DNA from: Streptomyces sp. R44
GTDB lineage: Bacteria > Actinomycetota > Actinomycetes > Streptomycetales > Streptomycetaceae
Assembly: GCF_041053105.1 (NCBI RefSeq)
Contig: NZ_CP163444.1
Location: 4,154,001-4,218,000, forward strand
Direction: 5' to 3'
Length of the DNA stretch: 64,000 bases
Shown: positions 49,430-59,267 of the stretch, in pieces
Position numbering within the stretch: the first letter of the stretch is position 1
How the letters are laid out: each line of letters begins with the position of its first letter
Translations under genes and position numbers: made by a program
Notes under the pieces: model-generated
What the model saw: only the letters and a program-made list of their open reading frames with translations
Told to the model about the DNA's origin: nothing
Databases searched by the model: none

Positions 49430-49786
49430 CTAGCCCAGGCTCGTGCGGGCCAGGTCCAGGAACTCCGTCTCCGTCAGGCCCAGTTCGCGGGCCTCCGCCG
49501 CCGCCTCCCGCAGGCGGGCGATCAGGCGGGCGCGGTCCGGTGCCGTGGCCCCGGGGACGATCAGGGCGCCGCGGCCCCGCCGGAGTTCGATGAGGCCCTC
49601 CTCGCGGAGCCGCTGGTAGCCGCGGAGGACGGTGTGGACGTTGACGCCGAGGGATTCGGCGAGTTCCCGGGCGGCCGGGAGGCGTTCACCCGGCGCGGCG
49701 GAGCCGTCGGCCAGGGCCCCCCGGACGCAGGCGGCGATCTGGTCGCCGAGGGGCACGGCGGAGGCGGGGTCGACACGGAAGAGCAC
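49430..49786 (-). CDS. GntR-family regulator (YtrA subfamily)
   Basis: 118 aa from GTG 49786, only 2 nt after the stop of the DUF1648 gene. Winged helix RVDPASAVPLGDQIAACVRG, PAARELAESLGVNVHTVLRG, LREEGLIELRRGRGA with a short C-terminal tail typical of YtrA regulators. It probably controls its own operon through the dyad at 50743. Confidence 0.9.
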   Translation of the reverse strand: MLFRVDPASAVPLGDQIAACVRGALADGSAAPGERLPAARELAESLGVNVHTVLRGYQRLREEGLIELRRGRGALIVPGATAPDRARLIARLREAAAEARELGLTETEFLDLARTSLG

Positions 49787-49788
49787 GG

Positions 49789-50730
49789 TCAGACCTTCCC
49801 ATGCCGTTCGGCGAGGGTGTTGAGGAGCGCGGCCGCGGTCCGCGCGTCCGGCACGGTCACGGCGAACTCCCGCCCGCCGGTGCGCCGTACGACGAGGGCC
49901 TCGCCGGACCGCAGCACCACTCCAGTCCGGTGGGCCCGGACCCGGTAGCCCCAGCCGCCGAATTCGTCCATGGCGACGATGTCCCGGACATCGGCGCCCG
50001 CGACCTCGTCGAGCGGGATCCGGACGCGGGGCCAGGAGAGGAAGGCCGGGCGGACGGTGAGGCCGCGGCGGTCGACGCTGACCCGGATGCGGGCCAGGGC
50101 GAGCCCGGGGACGAAGACGGCGACGTCGAGGAAAGCGAACAGGTTCCAGGGCCAGGGCACGAGGACGAGGGCGACCGGCGCCGCCGCGAGGGCGAGCACC
50201 GCGATACCGGCGAGCGGCCAGGATTCAGCGGTGCGCGTCCAGCCGGCCACCTCGCTCGCCCCGAGGGGGAGCAGCGGGCCGTCCACGACGGGGGCCTCGA
50301 CCTCCGGCACGGGGACGAACCGGGTCAGGGCCAGGCCGACAAGAGCGCAGAGGCCGCCCACCGCCGCGGCGACGGTGAGGTTGGCCAGGGGCGATACGAC
50401 CCCGGCGGCGTCGCCGGCGTCCAGGTTGTCCCGTACGAGAAGGAAGAGGAGCGTGCCGGTGAAGCCGGCGGTCGCCCAGGCTCCCCACAGGGCGTTGCGG
50501 CGGACGAGGAGCGTCCAGCCGAAGCGGAGGCCGATCAGCAGAGCCGTGGCGACGAAGCCGTATGTCGCCCGGCCGGTGAAGCCGTTGGCTTCGCCCCCGC
50601 CGCCGAAGTGGGTGGCGAGGGGGTCGGGAAGCCGGTCGTACCAGAGGACGAACGCCACCAGACAGGCGGCGAACGCGAGGTCGAAGGGCAGCGCGACGAG
50701 CGTGCGGAGACGAGGCGTGGAATGGTTCAT
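49789..50730 (-). CDS. DUF1648 membrane protein
   Basis: 313 aa from ATG 50730 with AAAGGGGG upstream. The DUF1648 motif RLPDPLATHFGGGGEANGF follows the first helix. About six membrane helices, then a C-terminal PH-like part (RVSVDRRGLTVRPAFLSWPR, RVRAHRTGVVLRSGEALVV). Pairing with a YtrA-type GntR regulator is common in Gram-positives, where the set responds to cell-envelope stress. Here the pair forms one operon. Confidence 0.88.
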   Translation of the reverse strand: MNHSTPRLRTLVALPFDLAFAACLVAFVLWYDRLPDPLATHFGGGGEANGFTGRATYGFVATALLIGLRFGWTLLVRRNALWGAWATAGFTGTLLFLLVRDNLDAGDAAGVVSPLANLTVAAAVGGLCALVGLALTRFVPVPEVEAPVVDGPLLPLGASEVAGWTRTAESWPLAGIAVLALAAAPVALVLVPWPWNLFAFLDVAVFVPGLALARIRVSVDRRGLTVRPAFLSWPRVRIPLDEVAGADVRDIVAMDEFGGWGYRVRAHRTGVVLRSGEALVVRRTGGREFAVTVPDARTAAALLNTLAERHGKV

Positions 50731-50742
50731 GGAAAACCCCCT

Positions 50743-50765
50743 TTGTTCGCACTCTACTAGAACAA
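50743..50765. promoter_or_regulatory. Dyad TTGTTC-N11-GAACAA at GntR operon promoter
   Basis: Inverted repeat immediately upstream of the ribosome-binding site of the DUF1648 gene. On the minus strand TAGTAGAGT in its centre offers a -10. Likely operator for the GntR regulator. Confidence 0.5.
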
Positions 50766-50853
50766 TGAGAGTTGCGGTCGAGAGATCTTCGAGATGCGAC
50801 ACACCCGAACGGGCTGTTCACTGGGCCGAACGCAGACAAATGGGGAGATTTTC

Positions 50854-52068
50854 ATGCGCCGTAGGCCCGCCACGCTCGCCGCCTTCACCGCGTTCACCGC
50901 CCTCACCGCCGGGCTCGTCACCGGCTGCGGCGACGACAGCGAGCCGGACCCGTTGCGCGGTCAGCAGTGGGGCCTGGACTCGCTGAAACTGTCGGACGCA
51001 TGGAAGACCTCCAAGGGCGAGGACACCGTCATCGCGGTCGTCGACACCGGCGTCGACCTCGACCACCCCGACCTCAAGGGCCGACTCGTCGACGGCTACG
51101 ACTTCGTCGACGGCGACGACGAGCCGCAGGACCTCAACGGCCACGGCACCCACGTCTCCGGCATCGCCGCCGCCCACACCGACAACGGCATCGGGGTCGC
51201 GGGCGGCGCGCCCGGCGCCAGGATCATGCCGGTCCGGGTGCTCGGCGCCGACGGCAGCGGCAGCGACGCGAACATCACCGAGGGCATCGTCTGGGCCGCC
51301 GACCACGGCGCCCACGTCATCAACCTCTCCCTGGGCGAGTCCGGCCTGATGGCCCGTCTCCTCAAGGGCGGCATCCTCAACCAGGCCATCACGCACGCCA
51401 ACGGCAAGGGCGCGGTCGTCGTCGCCGCCGCGGGCAACGACTCCACCGCCCTCCAGCCGTACCGGGTCGACACCCCGGTCCTCGTCGTGAACGCCGCCGA
51501 CGGGAGCGGGAACCCCGCCTCCTTCACCAACTTCGGCGCGCAGAACGCCGTTTCGGCCCCGGGCGTGGACATCCTCTCGACCCTCCCGACGTACACGACG
51601 AAGGAGACCCTGAAGAACACCTCGACATACGGGAGGCTGTCCGGCACCTCGATGGCCTCGCCGTACGTCTCCGCCGTGGCCGCGCTCCTGCACCAGCAGG
51701 GCCTGGACGCGGCCGCGATCATGCGGACGATCCGCGACACGGCCGCCAACCCGGGCCAGGCACCCAAGCTGGGCCTCGGGAACGTCGACGCGGCGGCCGC
51801 CGTGAAGGCGGCCGCCGGCGCCGGGAAGCAGGGGAATCAGGCCAGCGCGGCCCGCAGCGCCTCGGCGAACTCCGCCGGGGCGCCGTGCTGTCCGAACTCG
51901 CCGCCCAGGAAGCCGCCGTGGTGGCTCGGGAAGACGGTGACCGGGATGCCGAGCCCCTCGGCGACACCGACCGCCGCGCGCGCGGCGAAGGTGCCCTCGG
52001 ACTCCTTGCCCGCGGCGACGACGATCCGGGTCGGCGCGGCGCTCAGGGCGGTGAAGTCGGGACGGTAG
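50854..52068 (+). CDS. Subtilase (S8) lipoprotein with antisense-derived tail
   Basis: 404 codons from ATG 50854 with GGGGAG upstream. Lipobox LVTGCGDD. Catalytic D in VVDTGVDLDHPD, H in NGHGTHVSGIAA, N in AAAGNDS, S in SGTSMASPYVSA. After GNVDAAAAVKAAAGAGKQGN (about residue 328) the frame reads 232 nt of DNA antisense to the convergent hydrolase gene, so the natural stop seems lost. Secreted, membrane-tethered protease. Confidence 0.85.
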   Translation: MRRRPATLAAFTAFTALTAGLVTGCGDDSEPDPLRGQQWGLDSLKLSDAWKTSKGEDTVIAVVDTGVDLDHPDLKGRLVDGYDFVDGDDEPQDLNGHGTHVSGIAAAHTDNGIGVAGGAPGARIMPVRVLGADGSGSDANITEGIVWAADHGAHVINLSLGESGLMARLLKGGILNQAITHANGKGAVVVAAAGNDSTALQPYRVDTPVLVVNAADGSGNPASFTNFGAQNAVSAPGVDILSTLPTYTTKETLKNTSTYGRLSGTSMASPYVSAVAALLHQQGLDAAAIMRTIRDTAANPGQAPKLGLGNVDAAAAVKAAAGAGKQGNQASAARSASANSAGAPCCPNSPPRKPPWWLGKTVTGMPSPSATPTAARAAKVPSDSLPAATTIRVGAALRAVKSGR

Positions 52069-52700
52069 GAGGTGCAGCCGCGCATGTTCTGTCCGAGCAG
52101 CGGGTCGCCGCGCGAGCCGTCGTCCTCGGCCGGCAGGCCGAACGCGGCCGGGTCGGGCGCGGGCTCCGAGGCCCAGTCCGCCGGGAACTCGCCCTGCCGC
52201 ATCGTCAGCGCCAGGAACTTGGCCATGGCCGGGCCCCAGCCCTCCCGCAGATAGGTCGCGTGCACGTCCGCGCAGACCCCGAGGGCGGCCTCCCGGTCCG
52301 GGACGACCTGGGCGGTCGGCGGCTCGTGGGCGACGAGGGTGTGCACCAGGTCGCCGCGGCGGGCCACGAGCGCGAGGGCGTTGACCGCGCCGCCGCTGCT
52401 CGCGAAGACGTCGACGGGACCGGCGCCGAGCGCCTCGATCAGCCGGGCCAGGTCGTCGGCGTGCTCCTCGGGCCGCGTCTCCGCGGCGCCGTCGGTGCGC
52501 TCGCTGCGGGCCACCCCGCGCGGGTCGTACGTCACGACGGTCCGGTCGGCGAAGTGGGAGGCGAGCGTGGTGAAGCCGCTCGCGTCCATGGGGGAGCCGA
52601 TCAGGAGCAGGGGGCGCTCGTCGGTCCCGCTGCCGGGGCGCACGTCGTAGCGCAGGGTCGCGCCGACGGCGTCCAGGGTCCGGGTGTCGGTCTCGGCCAT
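51837..52700 (-). CDS. Alpha/beta-fold hydrolase
   Basis: 287 aa from ATG 52700 with GAGGAGA upstream. Oxyanion LLLIGSPMDASGF, nucleophile DVFASSGGAVNALAL (ASSGG), and C-terminal His in FPSHHGGFLGGEFGQHG. Epoxide-hydrolase/haloperoxidase-like fold. Overlaps the tail of the convergent S8 protease ORF by 232 nt. Confidence 0.88.
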   Translation of the reverse strand: MAETDTRTLDAVGATLRYDVRPGSGTDERPLLLIGSPMDASGFTTLASHFADRTVVTYDPRGVARSERTDGAAETRPEEHADDLARLIEALGAGPVDVFASSGGAVNALALVARRGDLVHTLVAHEPPTAQVVPDREAALGVCADVHATYLREGWGPAMAKFLALTMRQGEFPADWASEPAPDPAAFGLPAEDDGSRGDPLLGQNMRGCTSYRPDFTALSAAPTRIVVAAGKESEGTFAARAAVGVAEGLGIPVTVFPSHHGGFLGGEFGQHGAPAEFAEALRAALA

Positions 52701-52791
52701 GGTGATCTCCTCGGTGGTGGGTCGTTCAGGGGGTAGACCCCCGGCCCCACCGGAACTCATCGGAGTTCACCGGCCTTCGCCGGACTTTTTT

Positions 52792-53232
52792 CTACTCTCC
52801 GCACTCGTGGGCCGCCGGGTCGACCACGACCCGGTCCAACAGCCCGCGCAGCACCGCCTGTTCGGCCTCGGTCAGGTCGCCGAAGATCTCGCGCTCGGCC
52901 GCGCCCACCGCCGCGTCGACCCGCCCCAGGGCGGTCGCGCCCGCCTCGGTGATCTCCACGATGTGGCGGCGCCGGTCGGCCGGGTCGCGCCGTCGCTCGG
53001 CGAGCCCGTCGGCCTCCAACTCGTTGAGGATCGCCACCAGTTGGCTGGGGTCGATCTCCATCGCGGCGGCCAGGTCCCGCTGGCTCATCGCCCCGGGCGC
53101 GAGCTGCATCAGCGTCATCGCGTTCCGCGGGTGGAGTCCGGCGACGCCCAGGGCGGCGCGGATGCGCGCGCCGGTGAGCTCCCCGCGGAAGGAGAGGAGG
53201 AAGCCGAGGCGGTCGGACGGGAGAGCTGCCAT
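52792..53232 (-). CDS. MarR-family regulator
   Basis: 146 aa from ATG 53232 (GTG 53241 possible). Winged helix GAMSQRDLAAAMEIDPSQLV, AILNELEADGLAERRRDPAD, RRRHIVEITEAGATAL. Divergent from the DoxX gene, with GTAACAA/TTGTTAC repeats in between. Likely local regulator. Confidence 0.9.
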   Translation of the reverse strand: MAALPSDRLGFLLSFRGELTGARIRAALGVAGLHPRNAMTLMQLAPGAMSQRDLAAAMEIDPSQLVAILNELEADGLAERRRDPADRRRHIVEITEAGATALGRVDAAVGAAEREIFGDLTEAEQAVLRGLLDRVVVDPAAHECGE

Positions 53233-53242
53233 GCCGTCCACG

Positions 53243-53287
53243 GTAACAAGAACATCTCGATTGTGGAGCGGAGTAAATCGTTGTTAC
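53243..53287. promoter_or_regulatory. Divergent MarR/DoxX control region
   Basis: GTAACAA at 53243-53249 and TTGTTAC at 53281-53287 are inverted copies 31 nt apart. Each may serve as, or overlap, the -10 of one of the two divergent promoters. A MarR operator is a plausible reading. Confidence 0.4.
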
Positions 53288-53327
53288 GCTTCAATGGTTT
53301 TCATCCCCAGACTGTTGGAGCACCTCC

Positions 53328-53675
53328 ATGTTCATCGCCTACGCCGTCGTCGCGAGCCTGCTCGCCCTCGCCTCACTCGGCTCCGCCTTCCTGACGTTCA
53401 CCAAGAACCCGCAGGTCACCGGCAGCATGACCAAGGTGGGCGTGACGGAGAGCGCGCTGCCGTGGCTCGCGACCGCGAAGGCGGCCGGGGCGCTCGGCCT
53501 GCTCGCGGGGCTCTTCGTCCCGCTCCTCGGCCAGGCCGCGGCGGTGGGCCTGGTGCTCTACTTCACCGGCGCCGTGATCGCCCACCTGCGCGTGAAGGAC
53601 TTCGAGCTGGCGCCGGCGGCGGTGCTCACCCTGATCGCGGCGGCGGCGCTGGTGCTGCGCATAGCCTCCGCCTGA
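53328..53675 (+). CDS. DoxX-family membrane protein
   Basis: 115 aa from ATG 53328 with GGAG upstream. Four hydrophobic helices: YAVVASLLALASLGSAFLTF, ATAKAAGALGLLAGLFVPLL, AVGLVLYFTGAVIAHLR, AAVLTLIAAAALVLRIA. Typical DoxX-like oxidoreductase subunit. Probably repressed by the divergent MarR protein. Confidence 0.85.
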   Translation: MFIAYAVVASLLALASLGSAFLTFTKNPQVTGSMTKVGVTESALPWLATAKAAGALGLLAGLFVPLLGQAAAVGLVLYFTGAVIAHLRVKDFELAPAAVLTLIAAAALVLRIASA

Positions 53676-53710
53676 TCGGCCAACCAACAACACGAGACGT
53701 ATCGTCTTGT

Positions 53711-53791
53711 CAGACCTCCGAGTGTGCCGTACCGTCATCCAGACGAGACGCCACGTCTCGCGTCCATGTCCCCGAGGTCAGGAGGTCGCCC
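53711..53791 (+). promoter_or_regulatory. ABC-F leader with anti-Shine-Dalgarno
   Basis: GACCTCC at 53713-53719 is the exact complement of the Shine-Dalgarno GGAGGTC at 53781-53787. Between them GAGACG-CCAC-GTCTC makes a second hairpin. Such leaders attenuate ABC-F resistance genes until a ribosome stalls. A control role here is inferred. Confidence 0.4.
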
Positions 53792-55390
53792 TTGTTCCGT
53801 GCCCTACTCATCGACGTCACCAAGCGCTACGACGACCGGTACGTGCAGAACCGGACCGTGCTCGACCGGGTCTCCCTCACCGTCCGCCCCGGCGAACGCC
53901 TCGGCGTCGTCGGCGACAACGGCTCCGGGAAGTCCACGCTCCTCCGGCTGCTCGCCGGCCTGGAGACCCCCGACAACGGCACCGTGACCGTCGAAGCCCC
54001 CGGCGGCCTCGGCCACCTCGCCCAGACCCTCGACCTCCCCGCGGACGCGACCGTCGGCGACGCCGTCGACCACGCGCTCGCGGAGATCCGGGACCTGGAG
54101 CGGGCCATCCGTACGGCCGAGGCAAAGCTCGACTCCACCGGCGACCTCGCCGGATACGCCGGGCTGCTCGCCGCCTACGAGGCCCGGGGCGGCGCCGGGG
54201 CCGACCGGCGCGTCGAGACCACCCTGCGGCGGCTCGGCGAGCCCGGCCCGCTCGACCGCGACCGGCCCCTCGGGACGCACTCCGGCGGACAGCGCTCCCG
54301 GCTCGCCCTCGCCGCCGTCCTGGCCGCCGAGCCCGAACTGCTGCTGCTCGACGAGCCGACCAACGACCTCGACGACGAGGCCGTCGCCTGGCTGGAGGAA
54401 CGGCTGCGCGCCCACCGGGGCACCGTCGTCGCCGTCTCCCACGACCGGGTCTTCCTCGACCGGGTCACCACCGCCGTCCTGGAGGTCGACGAGGACCGCC
54501 ACACCGTGCGGCGGTACGGCGACGGCTACGCCGGCTACCTCACCGGCCGCGCCGCCGAACGGGCCCGCAGACAGCGGGAGCACGAGGAGTGGAAGGCCGA
54601 ACTCGCCCGCCACCGGGCCCTCGCCGACACCCACATCGACCGCTTCTCCGCGATCCCCCGCAAGGCCCCGGCCGCGTTCAGCGGGGCCGGCGCCTTCCGC
54701 GCCCGGTCACGGGCGCACGGCGCGATGAGCCGCATCCGCTCCGCCCGCGAGAAACTCGCCCGGCTCACCGCCCACCCCGTGCCCGCGCCGCCGGAACCCC
54801 TCCGGTTCCGCACGGACATCGCGGGCGAAGGCGCACCCGTCGACCTCACGGGGATCCGCGTCGACGGCCGGCTCCGCCTCGACGCGCTCCACCTCGAACC
54901 GGGCGAACGCCTGCTGCTCACCGGGCCCAACGGGGCGGGAAAGACCACCCTCCTCCGGGTCCTGGCGGGCGAGCTCGACCCGGACGCGGGCACGGTGACC
55001 GTACCCGCCCGGGTCGGGCTGCTCCGCCAGGACACTGCCTCACCCCTCGACCCCCGTACGGTGGGCGAGGCCTTCGGAGAGGGCCGCGAGGACGAACTGC
55101 TCGCCCTCGGGCTCTTCGCGGCCCGGGATCTGACGACCCCGGTCCGGCTGCTTTCGACGGGCCAGCGCCGCAAGCTGGAACTGGCCCGGTTGGTGACCTC
55201 CCCCGCCGATCTGCTCCTCCTGGACGAGCCGACCAACCACCTGGCCCCGGGCCTGGTGGAGGAGATCGAGGCCGCACTGGCCTCCTACGCGGGCACGCTG
55301 GTGATCGTCAGCCACGACCGGCGGCTGAGGGAGGGGTACCGGGGCCGTGTCCTCGCACTCGAACCGGCCCCGGACCTCGTGACGCACTAG
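53792..55390 (+). CDS. ABC-F ribosome-protection-type ATPase
   Basis: 532 aa from TTG 53792 with AGGAGG 6 nt upstream. Two ABC domains: Walker A GDNGSGKSTLLRLL and GPNGAGKTTLLRVL; signatures HSGGQRSRLALAAV and LSTGQRRKLELARL (first Ser-Gly changed); Walker B LLLLDEPTNDLDD and LLLLDEPTNHLAP. A basic arm/linker lies between. No membrane domain. Resembles actinomycete macrolide/lincosamide resistance proteins of the VarM/TlrC type; drug unknown. Confidence 0.92.
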   Translation: MFRALLIDVTKRYDDRYVQNRTVLDRVSLTVRPGERLGVVGDNGSGKSTLLRLLAGLETPDNGTVTVEAPGGLGHLAQTLDLPADATVGDAVDHALAEIRDLERAIRTAEAKLDSTGDLAGYAGLLAAYEARGGAGADRRVETTLRRLGEPGPLDRDRPLGTHSGGQRSRLALAAVLAAEPELLLLDEPTNDLDDEAVAWLEERLRAHRGTVVAVSHDRVFLDRVTTAVLEVDEDRHTVRRYGDGYAGYLTGRAAERARRQREHEEWKAELARHRALADTHIDRFSAIPRKAPAAFSGAGAFRARSRAHGAMSRIRSAREKLARLTAHPVPAPPEPLRFRTDIAGEGAPVDLTGIRVDGRLRLDALHLEPGERLLLTGPNGAGKTTLLRVLAGELDPDAGTVTVPARVGLLRQDTASPLDPRTVGEAFGEGREDELLALGLFAARDLTTPVRLLSTGQRRKLELARLVTSPADLLLLDEPTNHLAPGLVEEIEAALASYAGTLVIVSHDRRLREGYRGRVLALEPAPDLVTH

Positions 55391-58300
55391 TCGTCCGAGG
55401 AACCCTCCAGGTCGCCCTCCGTCTCCAGGAACACCTGGCGCAGGGCGGCCAGGGTCTCCGGGTCCGGCTTCTCCCACATGCCGCGCGACTCGGCCTCCAG
55501 GAGCCGCTCGGCGATGCCGTGCAGGGCCCAGGGGTTGGCCTCCTTGAGGAAGGCCTGGTTCGTCTCGTCGAGGACGTACTCCTGGGTCAGCTTGTCGTAC
55601 ATCCAGTCGGCGACGACACCCGTCGTCGCGTCGTACCCGAAGAGGTAGTCGACGGTCGCCGCCAGCTCGAACGCGCCCTTGTAGCCGTGGCGGCGCATCG
55701 CCTCGATCCAGCGCGGGTTGACCACGCGGGCCCGGAAGACCCGGGAGGTCTCCTCGACGAGCGTGCGGGTGCGGACGGTCTCCGGGCGGGTCGAGTCGCC
55801 GATGTACGCCTCGGGGGCCGTGCCCGTCAGCGCGCGGACGGTCGCGACCATGCCGCCGTGGTACTGGAAGTAGTCGTCGGAGTCGGCGATGTCGTGCTCG
55901 CGGGTGTCCGTGTTCTTCGCGGCGACCGCGATCCGCTTGTACGCGGTCTCCATCTCGGCGCGCGCCGGGCGGCCCTCGAGCCCGCGCCCGTACGCGTACC
56001 CGCCCCACACCGTGTACACCTCGGCGAGGTCGGCGTCCGTGCGCCAGTCCCGCGAGTCGATCAGCTGCAGGATGCCGGCGCCGTACGTGCCGGGCCGGGA
56101 ACCGAAGATACGGGTGGTGGCGCGCCGCTCGTCGCCGTGCTCGGCGAGGTCGGCCTGCGCGTGCGCCCGTACGTAGTTGTCCTCGGCGGACTCGCCCTCC
56201 AGGCCCGCGACGAGCCGTACGGCATCGTCGAGGAGGCCGATGACGTGCGGGAACGCGTCACGGAAGAAGCCCGAGATGCGCAGCGTCACATCCACGCGCG
56301 GGCGGCCGAGCTCGGCGAGCGGGATCGGCTCCAGGCCGTTCACCCGGCGCGAGGCCTCGTCCCACAGCGGGCGGACACCGAGCAGGGCGAGCGCCTCGGC
56401 GACGTCGTCGCCGGCGGTGCGCATCGCGCTCGTGCCCCACAGGGACAGGCCGACGGAGGTCGGCCACGTGCCGTTGTCGTCGCGGTAGCGCGTGAGCAGC
56501 GAGTCGGCGAGCGCCTGCCCGGTCTCCCAGGCGAGCCGGGACGGCACGGCCTTCGGGTCGACGGAGTAGAAGTTGCGGCCCGTCGGCAGCACGTTGACCA
56601 GGCCGCGGAGCGGGGAGCCGGACGGACCGGCCGGCACGAAGCCGCCGTTCAGGGCGTGCACGGCGTGGGCGAGTTCGTCGGTGGTGGCGGCGAGCCGCGG
56701 CACGACCTGCTCGCAGGCGAAGCGGAGGACGGCGTGCACCTCGGGACCGTGGGCGGCGGCGACCGTCGGGACGGCGTCCACGGACCAGCCGGCCGCCTCC
56801 ATCGCCTCCACCAGCTCGCGGGCCTTCGCCTCCGCCGCGTCGGCGGTGGTACGGGTCGCGGCCGACTCGTCCAGGCCCAGCGCCTCGCGCAGACCCGGCA
56901 GCGCCTGCGTACCGCCCCAGATCTGGCGGGCGCGCAGGATCGAGAGGACCAGGTTGACCCGGGCCTCGCCCTCCGGGGCGCCGCCCAGGACGTGCAGGCC
57001 GTCGCGGATCTGGGCGTCCTTGACCTCGCACAGCCAGCCGTCGACGTGCAGCAGGAAGTCGTCGAAGCCGTCGTCCTCCGGGCGCTCCTCCAGACCGAGG
57101 TCGTGGTCGAGCTTCGCGGCCTGGATCAGGGTCCAGATCTGCGCGCGGATGGCCGGGAGCTTCGCCGGGTCCATCGAGCTGATCTGCGCGTACTCGTCGA
57201 GCAGCTGCTCCAGGCGCGCGATGTCGCCGTACGAGTCGGCGCGGGCCATCGGCGGCACCAGGTGGTCGACGAGGGTCGCGTGGACGCGCCGCTTGGCCTG
57301 GGTGCCCTCGCCCGGGTCGTTAACGAGGAACGGGTAGATCAGCGGGATGTCGCCGAGGGCCGCGTCGGGGCCGCAGGCGGCGGACAGGCCGGCGTTCTTG
57401 CCGGGCAGCCACTCCAGGTTGCCGTGCTTGCCCAGGTGGACCATGGCGTCGGCGCCGAAGCCGCCGTCCTCGGCGCGGGCGGCGATCCAGCGGTAGGCGG
57501 CCAGGTAGTGGTGGGACGGCGGGAGATCGGGGTCGTGGTAGATCGCGATCGGGTTCTCGCCGAAGCCGCGCGGCGGCTGGATGAGGACCAGGAGGTTCCC
57601 CCGCCGCAGGGCGGCGAGGACGATGTCGCCCTCCGGATTGCGGGAGCGGTCGAGGAACATCTCACCGGGCGCCGGGCCCCAGTGCTCCTCCACCTGCTCG
57701 CGGAGCTCGGCGGGCAGCGTCGCGTACCAGCGCTTGTAGTCGGCGGCCGGGATGCGGACCGGGTTCTTCGCGAGCTGCTCCTCGGTCAGCCAGTCCTGGT
57801 CGTGGCCGCCGGCCTCGATGAGGGCGTAGATCAGCTCGTCGCCGTCGCCGGAGACGAGACCGGGGAGGTCCTCGACCGGCCCGAAGTCGTAGCCCTCGGC
57901 GATGAGGCGACGCAGGAGGGAGACGGCGGAGGCGGGGGTGTCGAGACCGACCGCGTTGCCGATGCGGGAGTGCTTCGTCGGGTACGCGGAGAGGACGAGC
58001 GCCAGCCTCTTCTCGGCGTTCGGGATGTGGCGCAGCCGGGCGTGCCGGACGGCGATCCCGGCGACGCGCGCCGCGCGCTCGGCGTCGGCGACGTACGCGG
58101 GCAGACCGTCCGCGTCGATCTCCTTGAAGGAGAAGGGGACGGTGATGAGGCGGCCGTCGAACTCGGGCACGGCGACCTGGCTGGCGGCGTCCAGCGGCGA
58201 GAGGCCCTCGTCGTTCTCCTCCCAGGCGGACCGCGAGCCCGTCAGGCACAGGGCCTGGAGGATCGGCACGTCGAGCGCGGCGAGCGCGCCCGCGTCCCAG

Positions 58301-59010
58301 GCCTCCTCGTCGCCGCCGGCCTGCGCCTCGGCGGGCTTGGTGCCGCCGGCCGCGAGGACGGTCGTGACGATGGCGTCGGCCGTGCGCAGGGTCTCGACGA
58401 GCTCCGCCTCGGGGGCGCGCAGGGACGCCACGTACAGCGGGAGGGCGCGGGCGCCGGCGTCCTCGATGGCGCCGCACAGGGCGTCGACGAAGGCGGTGTT
58501 CCCGCTCATGTGGTGGGCGCGGTAGTAGAGCACGGCGACGGTCGGGCCGGTCTCGTTGCGTACGGTCCGCTCCAGGGGGCCCCAGGTGGGGGCGGCGGCC
58601 GGGGCCTCGAAGCCGTGGCCGGTGAGCAGGACGGTGTCGGAGAGGAACCGGGCCAGCTGCTCCAGGTTGGCCGGGCCGCCGTGCGCCAGATAGGCGTGCG
58701 CCTCGGTGGCGACGCCGACGGGGACCGTGGAGGCCTCCATCAGCTGGGCGTCGGGGGCCTGTTCGCCGCTGAGCACGACGACCGGCTTTCCGGCGGCGCG
58801 GATCGCGTCGAGCCCCTCCTGCCAGGAGCGGAGCCCGCCGAGGAGCCGGACGACGACCAGGTCGACGCCGTCGAGGAGGGCCGGGAGGTCGGCGAGGGGG
58901 AGACGGGAGGGGTTGGCGAAGCGGTACTCGACCGCTCCCTCGGCCTGGGCGGCATTGGCCGCGCGGGCGCTGAGCAGGTCGGTGTCGGAGTGCGACAGCA
59001 GCAGGAGCAT
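55387..59010 (-). CDS. cobN: Cobaltochelatase subunit CobN
   Basis: 1207 aa from ATG 59010. Full-length CobN/magnesium-chelatase large subunit: [100 protein letters not shown]. It inserts cobalt into hydrogenobyrinate a,c-diamide with CobST-type partners in aerobic B12 synthesis. Preceded by a B12 riboswitch on the same strand. The last 4 nt overlap the ABC-F stop on the other strand. Confidence 0.97.
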   Translation of the reverse strand: MLLLLSHSDTDLLSARAANAAQAEGAVEYRFANPSRLPLADLPALLDGVDLVVVRLLGGLRSWQEGLDAIRAAGKPVVVLSGEQAPDAQLMEASTVPVGVATEAHAYLAHGGPANLEQLARFLSDTVLLTGHGFEAPAAAPTWGPLERTVRNETGPTVAVLYYRAHHMSGNTAFVDALCGAIEDAGARALPLYVASLRAPEAELVETLRTADAIVTTVLAAGGTKPAEAQAGGDEEAWDAGALAALDVPILQALCLTGSRSAWEENDEGLSPLDAASQVAVPEFDGRLITVPFSFKEIDADGLPAYVADAERAARVAGIAVRHARLRHIPNAEKRLALVLSAYPTKHSRIGNAVGLDTPASAVSLLRRLIAEGYDFGPVEDLPGLVSGDGDELIYALIEAGGHDQDWLTEEQLAKNPVRIPAADYKRWYATLPAELREQVEEHWGPAPGEMFLDRSRNPEGDIVLAALRRGNLLVLIQPPRGFGENPIAIYHDPDLPPSHHYLAAYRWIAARAEDGGFGADAMVHLGKHGNLEWLPGKNAGLSAACGPDAALGDIPLIYPFLVNDPGEGTQAKRRVHATLVDHLVPPMARADSYGDIARLEQLLDEYAQISSMDPAKLPAIRAQIWTLIQAAKLDHDLGLEERPEDDGFDDFLLHVDGWLCEVKDAQIRDGLHVLGGAPEGEARVNLVLSILRARQIWGGTQALPGLREALGLDESAATRTTADAAEAKARELVEAMEAAGWSVDAVPTVAAAHGPEVHAVLRFACEQVVPRLAATTDELAHAVHALNGGFVPAGPSGSPLRGLVNVLPTGRNFYSVDPKAVPSRLAWETGQALADSLLTRYRDDNGTWPTSVGLSLWGTSAMRTAGDDVAEALALLGVRPLWDEASRRVNGLEPIPLAELGRPRVDVTLRISGFFRDAFPHVIGLLDDAVRLVAGLEGESAEDNYVRAHAQADLAEHGDERRATTRIFGSRPGTYGAGILQLIDSRDWRTDADLAEVYTVWGGYAYGRGLEGRPARAEMETAYKRIAVAAKNTDTREHDIADSDDYFQYHGGMVATVRALTGTAPEAYIGDSTRPETVRTRTLVEETSRVFRARVVNPRWIEAMRRHGYKGAFELAATVDYLFGYDATTGVVADWMYDKLTQEYVLDETNQAFLKEANPWALHGIAERLLEAESRGMWEKPDPETLAALRQVFLETEGDLEGSSDD

Positions 59011-59054
59011 GGCGAGCTCAGGCCCTTCCTCGGGGTTGTCCGCGCCCCGGGTGG

Positions 59055-59178
59055 TCGTATGGACGGCGGGAGTTCCTGACTCACCCGTGGGTACGGGCTC
59101 ACAGTGGCGGGACCGCGCCGGATTCTCACCGGGCTTCCTCCCCGGGGTCCTGGGACCCCATGCCGATCTGCATCCTAG
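59055..59178 (-). promoter_or_regulatory. Cobalamin (B12) riboswitch
   Basis: On the minus strand: GGTGAGAATCCGGC (59117-59130), then GCCACTGTGA and GAGTCAGGAACTC are the conserved core of the B12 element. It lies ~45 nt before the cobN start. It should turn cobN off when adenosylcobalamin is present. Confidence 0.93.
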
Positions 59179-59267
59179 ATCGTGCCGTCTCCGGGCCGGA
59201 GAAGGCGGGAGAGTCGGCCGGATCACACTCGGTGGCCGCCCGGTTCCCCGTGGGTATGCTCGCCGCC

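Noticed and set aside
53707..59079. A 1790-codon rightward open frame
   Set aside because: It reads through the ABC-F gene in another frame and then the antisense of cobN. Composition is Arg/Gly/Val-rich as in high-GC shadow frames, while both real genes carry full motif sets.
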